Origin: a virus
Reading direction: 5' to 3' (one strand)
Length of the DNA: 24,094 nt
Virus record (IMG/VR): IMGVR_UViG_3300020392_000079
Span: 1-24,094 of that record
Below, in pieces: positions 21,028-24,094 of this stretch. The translations under genes and the position numbers were made by a program. Under the pieces are notes generated by a model. It worked only from the letters and a program-made list of their open reading frames with translations, was not told the origin of the DNA and did no database searches. Each line of letters starts with the position of its first letter. Position 1 is the stretch's first letter.

Positions 21028-21557
21028 AATATTATTACAAGCATTCGATCGATAGTCAACTATTCGAAGAGATAAAAAAAGAACTCTCTAAGAGTAATGA
21101 CTGGGAAAGTATAGATAAGATGGCGTGGATTCCACCTGATGGTTGGTTAAGAAAAGAGTGCCCTGTAAGTTACGAATGGATAGAATCAGTAAGAGAGCGT
21201 GAGATAAAGTTTATAAGATTTCATCTTACGCCGCCTCAGGGTAAACTTAACATACATATCGACGGTACGATAGAAAATCCAAGAGTGCACGCTCTTAACA
21301 TTCCAGTAATGAACTATGAAAACGCGTTAATGAAATGGTACGATTACACTGACAAGAGTAATTGGAAGAACGACTACGTCGAGCCAAGATATGAACTATT
21401 TAATGCAAAGGGAGGAGTGCCTATTGATACTTCGAAATGCAAAGTCGTTGAGCAGACAGTGATTGACAAACCTACGTCTCTACGTACAGATATTCCGCAC
21501 TCGATAGACAACCCTAACAATGGAGTGAGAGTGATACTTTCAATAAGATATGAATAA
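21024..21557 (+). CDS. 2OG-Fe(II) oxygenase-like protein 2
   Basis: Iron-binding residues H78-x-D80 (LNIHIDG) and H159 (TDIPHSIDN), with R169 (VRVILSIRY) ten residues later. The loop between HxD and the distal His is much longer (79 residues between ligands) than in the other members (about 40-48) and includes a Trp/Tyr-rich insert (MKWYDYTDKSNWKN), probably a substrate lid. It starts by a TTGAAA overlap with gene 1 (TTG start). The family call is firm at the motif level; substrate unknown. Confidence 0.75.
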   Translation: MKYYYKHSIDSQLFEEIKKELSKSNDWESIDKMAWIPPDGWLRKECPVSYEWIESVREREIKFIRFHLTPPQGKLNIHIDGTIENPRVHALNIPVMNYENALMKWYDYTDKSNWKNDYVEPRYELFNAKGGVPIDTSKCKVVEQTVIDKPTSLRTDIPHSIDNPNNGVRVILSIRYE

Positions 21558-21587
21558 TTTTTTACTTTTCGACGAGGCAGTGAAACG

Positions 21588-22073
21588 TTGGAAGACTACT
21601 ACATAATTCTTAATCTCAACTATTCATCTCAAATGCTTATAGATGAATCATTTAGAGTTCGTTACAAACCATTTGAAATTGATAAAAAGTCAAACTCTTG
21701 GTTCGACTATGCGCCTACTTGGATGCAAGGGCGAATCATCGATACGAAACTGTACTCTGAAATTCACCGGTTGACAAATGTTATCAAAGAGAAGAGCGGT
21801 GCGCGTGATGTACGACCGCGATTCTACAGACAAGAAAAAAATACGCACGTGCCGATGCACGCCGATGTTAATACAAAGTGTTGTATTAACGTTATATTGT
21901 CGGAAAAAGCAGCGCCAATCGTATTTGAAGATATCGGTGAAGTGAACTATAAATGTGCACTTCTCAACATCACAAAAAGACACATGGTACCTCAATTTGA
22001 AGATGAAAGACTACTACTTAAGTTTTCGATATTTGATAAGACATATGAAGAAGTTAAGAGATGCATGATTTAA
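21588..22073 (+). CDS. 2OG-Fe(II) oxygenase-like protein 3, TTG start
   Basis: H91-x-D93 (PMHADVN), H132 (KRHMVPQ) and R141 (ERLLLKFSIF). The spacing (41 residues between first and distal His, then 9 to Arg) is identical in genes 4 and 5. A CCINVIL strand and a CALLNITK strand are also shared. The start is TTG at 21588 with GAGG ten bases upstream; no ATG is available in frame. Length 161 aa, a minimal barrel without an N-terminal domain. Overlaps gene 4 by 13 bp. Confidence 0.75.
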   Translation: MEDYYIILNLNYSSQMLIDESFRVRYKPFEIDKKSNSWFDYAPTWMQGRIIDTKLYSEIHRLTNVIKEKSGARDVRPRFYRQEKNTHVPMHADVNTKCCINVILSEKAAPIVFEDIGEVNYKCALLNITKRHMVPQFEDERLLLKFSIFDKTYEEVKRCMI

Positions 22074-22522
22074 TATATCACTGTGACGTTGGTTTCGATA
22101 AGAAGAGATTACTACAAGAGTACCACGAACTTAAAACGTCTCAATTCAGTAAGCTTAATCCTGAATGGAAGAAGACACACGCATCTGGTCCATACGGTAG
22201 TCAGATACGCGATAAGTTTAGTGCGGTTGTCGGGTACTATCATCAACCCGCAGGCACCGTGATACGGTCTCATACTGACACTTCGTGCTGCTGTAGAATT
22301 AACGTAAGACTGACGAATGACGACAGTAAACTCATAGTAGATGGAGCGGAATATTACTATGAAACTGCTTTAATTAATGTAAGTAAGTACGCACATTCCG
22401 TGTCTCAATCAAGTCAAGAGCGAATACTATTTAGCGTCATCTTTAATGAGAAATTTGACTCGGTCAAGAACCTGATTCATAGAATGTCTCAGACAGAACT
22501 TCAATATCAACCTGTGATTTGA
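22061..22522 (+). CDS. 2OG-Fe(II) oxygenase-like protein 4
   Basis: H71-x-D73 (IRSHTDTS), H112 (KYAHSVS), R121 (ERILFSVIFN). It shares the CCCRINVRL and TALINVSK strands with gene 3. An N-terminal block (IYHCDVGFDKKRLLQEYHEL) is typical of small phage oxygenase-like proteins. Length 153 aa. The last 96 bp overlap the opposing gene 5 tail-to-tail. Confidence 0.75.
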   Translation: MHDLIYHCDVGFDKKRLLQEYHELKTSQFSKLNPEWKKTHASGPYGSQIRDKFSAVVGYYHQPAGTVIRSHTDTSCCCRINVRLTNDDSKLIVDGAEYYYETALINVSKYAHSVSQSSQERILFSVIFNEKFDSVKNLIHRMSQTELQYQPVI

Positions 22523-22909
22523 GTCGGGCTCAACGCCGTGATCTCTACTTCCAACATCAATCAACGCGCATTCGTACGCATAAGGTACGTGTTCGATGTG
22601 TATGATCGGTGTAGTATCTAACAAATTAATGTTGATCGACACCATCTTGTCTTCATCTTTATGGTGTTCAAGCCGAGTGTTTGGAAACTGATAACTGAAT
22701 CTCGGAAAATTGTTCATCCCGTGTATGTTCAAATCTCGTTCTACGGGTTCAATTAAAGGTTTCATGTCGTGTCCATCTGGTATCATCAACTGGTACCAAA
22801 ACAACTCACGACGGGGAGAACAACGCCAGTGCCATTGCCCTCGCTGTATATTATCGTAAAAGATATTTCGATACTTCTCTTTATCAATCTCATAGTCTAA
22901 ATGTATCAC
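22427..22909 (-). CDS. 2OG-Fe(II) oxygenase-like protein 5, opposite strand, GTG start
   Basis: H83-x-D85 (EHHKDED), H124 (SRDHGVE), R133 (HRLILKFCLR), with the same 41/9 spacing as genes 3 and 4. SININLL and CALIDVG are the matching strands. Starts with GTG at 22909 after a weak GAGAG site. It is last in a minus-strand unit of four genes. Being a close structural paralogue of the plus-strand array but inverted suggests local rearrangement or separate acquisition. Its 3' end overlaps gene 4 by 96 bp. Confidence 0.75.
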   Translation of the reverse strand: MIHLDYEIDKEKYRNIFYDNIQRGQWHWRCSPRRELFWYQLMIPDGHDMKPLIEPVERDLNIHGMNNFPRFSYQFPNTRLEHHKDEDKMVSININLLDTTPIIHIEHVPYAYECALIDVGSRDHGVEPDSNHRLILKFCLRHSMNQVLDRVKFLIKDDAK

Positions 22910-22926
22910 GGTGCAAATCTCTCGTT

Positions 22927-23088
22927 TTACATATCGTCATTCTTACGCTTCAGACAGTACGCGTTAAACATCGCCATATTGAACCACATCATAAGGAACG
23001 CAACGACCGGCGCGTACGGAAACATCTTATAACATACGAACAACATACAACTGGTCATACCAACCATGAAATGATCAGTCGGTCTCAT
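22927..23088 (-). CDS. Small membrane protein, 53 aa
   Basis: The frame begins MRPTDHFMVGMTSCMLFVCY, continues with a second hydrophobic stretch (APVVAFLMMWFNMAMFNAYC) and ends KRKNDDM. Probably two membrane helices, or one plus an amphipathic helix, with a basic tail. TGAGGT lies seven bases upstream of the ATG. It overlaps the gene before it by 14 bp and is followed 17 bp later by oxygenase 5. Function unknown. Confidence 0.65.
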   Translation of the reverse strand: MRPTDHFMVGMTSCMLFVCYKMFPYAPVVAFLMMWFNMAMFNAYCLKRKNDDM

Positions 23089-23251
23089 GACGTAACCTCA
23101 TTAAACTGTACAGTCTCTGCCTTAACACTCTTATCTTTTCCTTATAATCTTGCATAAACTCTCTCACAATCACTCGCTTCTCAATCGTATTAGTCTTCAT
23201 CTTACTAAAATCATACCTACCTACCGGTTTCTGCTCAGTACGATATCCCAT
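23075..23251 (-). CDS. Basic helical micro-protein, 58 aa
   Basis: The frame begins MGYRTEQKPVGRYDFSKMKT and ends QRLYSLMRLRHETD, rich in Arg and Lys with a long amphipathic helix (about residues 22-54). Coupled by a 31-bp overlap with the upstream gene and 14 bp with the downstream one. No recognised family; the charge suggests nucleic-acid or membrane-surface contact. Confidence 0.55.
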   Translation of the reverse strand: MGYRTEQKPVGRYDFSKMKTNTIEKRVIVREFMQDYKEKIRVLRQRLYSLMRLRHETD

Positions 23252-23394
23252 AAACTTAACTCTTTCTTTCTATACGTGTAATCTCTATTAAAACATCTGT
23301 AGTTAAACCAACTATAGTATAGGCTCGGTATCTTTCCATATCGGGGATATAAGTCACGATAATATTCTCTCCACTCTCTGAAAGAACTCCTCAT
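23221..23394 (-). CDS. Basic aromatic micro-protein, 57 aa
   Basis: The frame begins MRSSFREWREYYRDLYPRYG and continues IPSLYYSWFNYRCFNRDYTY; it is dense in Arg, Tyr, Trp and Phe. It has no membrane segment. First gene of the minus-strand unit, about 35 bases after the promoter-like sequence at 23430-23458. The ribosome-binding site is weak. Real translation is supported mainly by the compact overlapping arrangement with its neighbours. Confidence 0.5.
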   Translation of the reverse strand: MRSSFREWREYYRDLYPRYGKIPSLYYSWFNYRCFNRDYTYRKKELSLWDIVLSRNR

Positions 23395-23429
23395 CCGATA
23401 TATGACACTCGTAGGGAATGACTCATATA

Positions 23430-23458
23430 ACTATATATACACCCTGTATATAGGACAA
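23430..23458 (-). promoter_or_regulatory. Putative sigma-70-type promoter, minus strand
   Basis: On the minus strand, TTGTCC (23453-23458) and TATAGT (23430-23435) are separated by 17 nt, with initiation near 23423. It would drive the four-gene unit 23394-22427. It matches the consensus less well than the plus-strand promoters. Confidence 0.5.
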
Positions 23459-23589
23459 TCTGCACTCTCTGTATGTAAAGACGAGAAACTAAGGATTACG
23501 TACACACAGTCGTATACCTTAGTGTCCTCAGCGATCCGGCGATTTTTCTCTCACCCACAAAAAAAGTTCACATTTCGTGCACTTTTTCC

Positions 23590-23618
23590 TTTACAAACAT
23601 CTGAAAGCGTGGTATAAT
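23590..23618 (+). promoter_or_regulatory. Sigma-70-type promoter
   Basis: TTTACA (23590-23595), a 17-nt spacer, TATAAT (23613-23618) preceded by TGG, then a leader ending AAAGGGAG. The 23459-23589 stretch upstream holds no gene that I can support; the plus-strand open frame there lacks a ribosome-binding site and lies over both promoters. Confidence 0.85.
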
Positions 23619-23650
23619 AATTCTATATTAATTTAAAGGGAGTACTTAAT

Positions 23651-23938
23651 ATGTTTATATCTCAATTAGATTCAGTTACCGCCGAGGGGAATAAGATCTC
23701 GAGGATCTACTGTGGGGAGACCGAGAAGCTCTCAGTCTATTTCGCAACGAACCTTTGGGCCACGTACGATAGAGACCATGGCGAGAGACTGGTTGATATC
23801 ACCACGTACGACGACTACGAGACATACGACCAGTATATAAGGCGTGGTCAGTTGATGGGGCGTCCGGGCTATTTAAAGGTAGAGGACCATAGAAGGCTGT
23901 GTACGGCGCATCCATCGGATATAGAGGCGAATAGTTAA
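23651..23938 (+). CDS. Small acidic early-type protein, 95 aa
   Basis: Begins MFISQLDSVTAEGNKISRIY; the middle is dense in Asp, Tyr and Thr (DITTYDDYETYDQYIRRG). Soluble. It has the strong promoter and AAAGGGAG site of the early-type set. Its codon use is distinctly more GC-rich (many ctc, acg, tac, ggg codons) than the left part of the window, suggesting a different history. Family not recognised. Confidence 0.7.
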   Translation: MFISQLDSVTAEGNKISRIYCGETEKLSVYFATNLWATYDRDHGERLVDITTYDDYETYDQYIRRGQLMGRPGYLKVEDHRRLCTAHPSDIEANS

Positions 23939-23969
23939 CGCCTCTCTATGAGCCTCAGAGGGACACGGA

Positions 23970-23991
23970 CCAATATAGGGGTTTATATTGG
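23970..23991 (+). terminator. Hairpin after the last gene (possible terminator)
   Basis: CCAATATA pairs perfectly with TATATTGG across a six-base GGGGTT loop, 32 bases after the stop codon. No T-run follows directly, so intrinsic termination here is uncertain; T-tracts appear only at about 24043-24086. The 23939-24094 stretch otherwise holds no gene that I can support. Confidence 0.35.
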
Positions 23992-24094
23992 CAGGATTCG
24001 CGCCGCCTATAACAGGTCACTAGTACATCACGTCTATATTCAGACTCAGAACTTTTTTTCAGAAACCTTTTTTTAAAATTTTTTTTCCTGGAAA

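Noticed and set aside
23402-23617. A 71-codon plus-strand open frame
   Set aside because: It lacks a ribosome-binding site and runs across the minus-strand promoter and the strong plus-strand promoter at 23590.
23949-24077. A 42-codon plus-strand open frame at the right end
   Set aside because: No ribosome-binding site, and it covers the hairpin at 23970-23991 and the T-tracts.
1-24094. tRNA genes, CRISPR arrays, insertion sequences
   Set aside because: I saw no cloverleaf with a canonical T-loop outside the tmRNA, no regularly spaced repeats and no transposase-like frame.

Overview
The window looks like part of a T4-like marine myovirus genome. It is AT-rich and tightly packed, with ATGA or TAATG overlaps between most genes. 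It encodes a T4-type RNase H, flavin-dependent thymidylate synthase (ThyX), a PD-(D/E)XK exonuclease of the MGME1-like phage type, and many small proteins of the sort seen in marine T4-like phages. The host is best read as an alphaproteobacterium, with a SAR11-like host as one possibility. The main reason is a circularly permuted, alphaproteobacterial-type tmRNA gene at 17911-18174. One feature pulls the other way: a glutamine riboswitch of the Downstream-peptide/glnA class at 15590-15638, a class best known from cyanobacteria and cyanophages. No photosynthesis gene is visible.

Layout. (1) 1-4968, plus strand: nucleotide metabolism and replication (ThyX, T4-type RNase H, MGME1-like exonuclease) mixed with small conserved phage proteins. 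(2) 4919-13504, plus strand: a translationally coupled operon. After an EF-hand membrane protein come GT8-like, GT9-like, GT25-like and other glycosyltransferases, a sugar-nucleotidyltransferase, an intact and a degenerate methyltransferase, and, between the intact methyltransferase and the nucleotidyltransferase, a RuBisCO-like protein (RLP). The cluster probably builds and attaches an unusual glycan; the RLP is its unexplained member. (3) 13540-15577, plus strand: two small genes with their own promoters, a SleB-type cell wall hydrolase with small membrane proteins, and a DUF3310-like protein. (4) 15569-15767: a T4-type late-promoter sequence, the glutamine riboswitch and a 34-residue arginine-rich peptide. 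(5) 15764-17830, minus strand: a conserved membrane-anchored protein, a PAP2 phosphatase, a secreted protein, a 45-residue protein with ten cysteines, and two small proteins. (6) 17870-18174: strong promoter and tmRNA. (7) 18197-22522, plus strand: small membrane proteins, a minimal fatty-acid desaturase, an unknown protein, and four consecutive small 2OG-Fe(II)-oxygenase-like proteins. A fifth lies tail-to-tail on the minus strand, followed upstream by three tiny minus-strand genes (22427-23394). (8) 23590-24094: a promoter, one small gene of more GC-rich composition, and a hairpin.

Regulation. Six host-type sigma-70 promoters (TTTACA or TGTACA, exactly 17 nt, TATAAT or TACAAT) drive small early-type genes and the tmRNA. 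Four of them share a leader ending in GGGAG. The most notable points are the RLP inside a phage glycan operon, the riboswitch-controlled micro-peptide, the phage tmRNA with its own tag, and the five-member oxygenase array.
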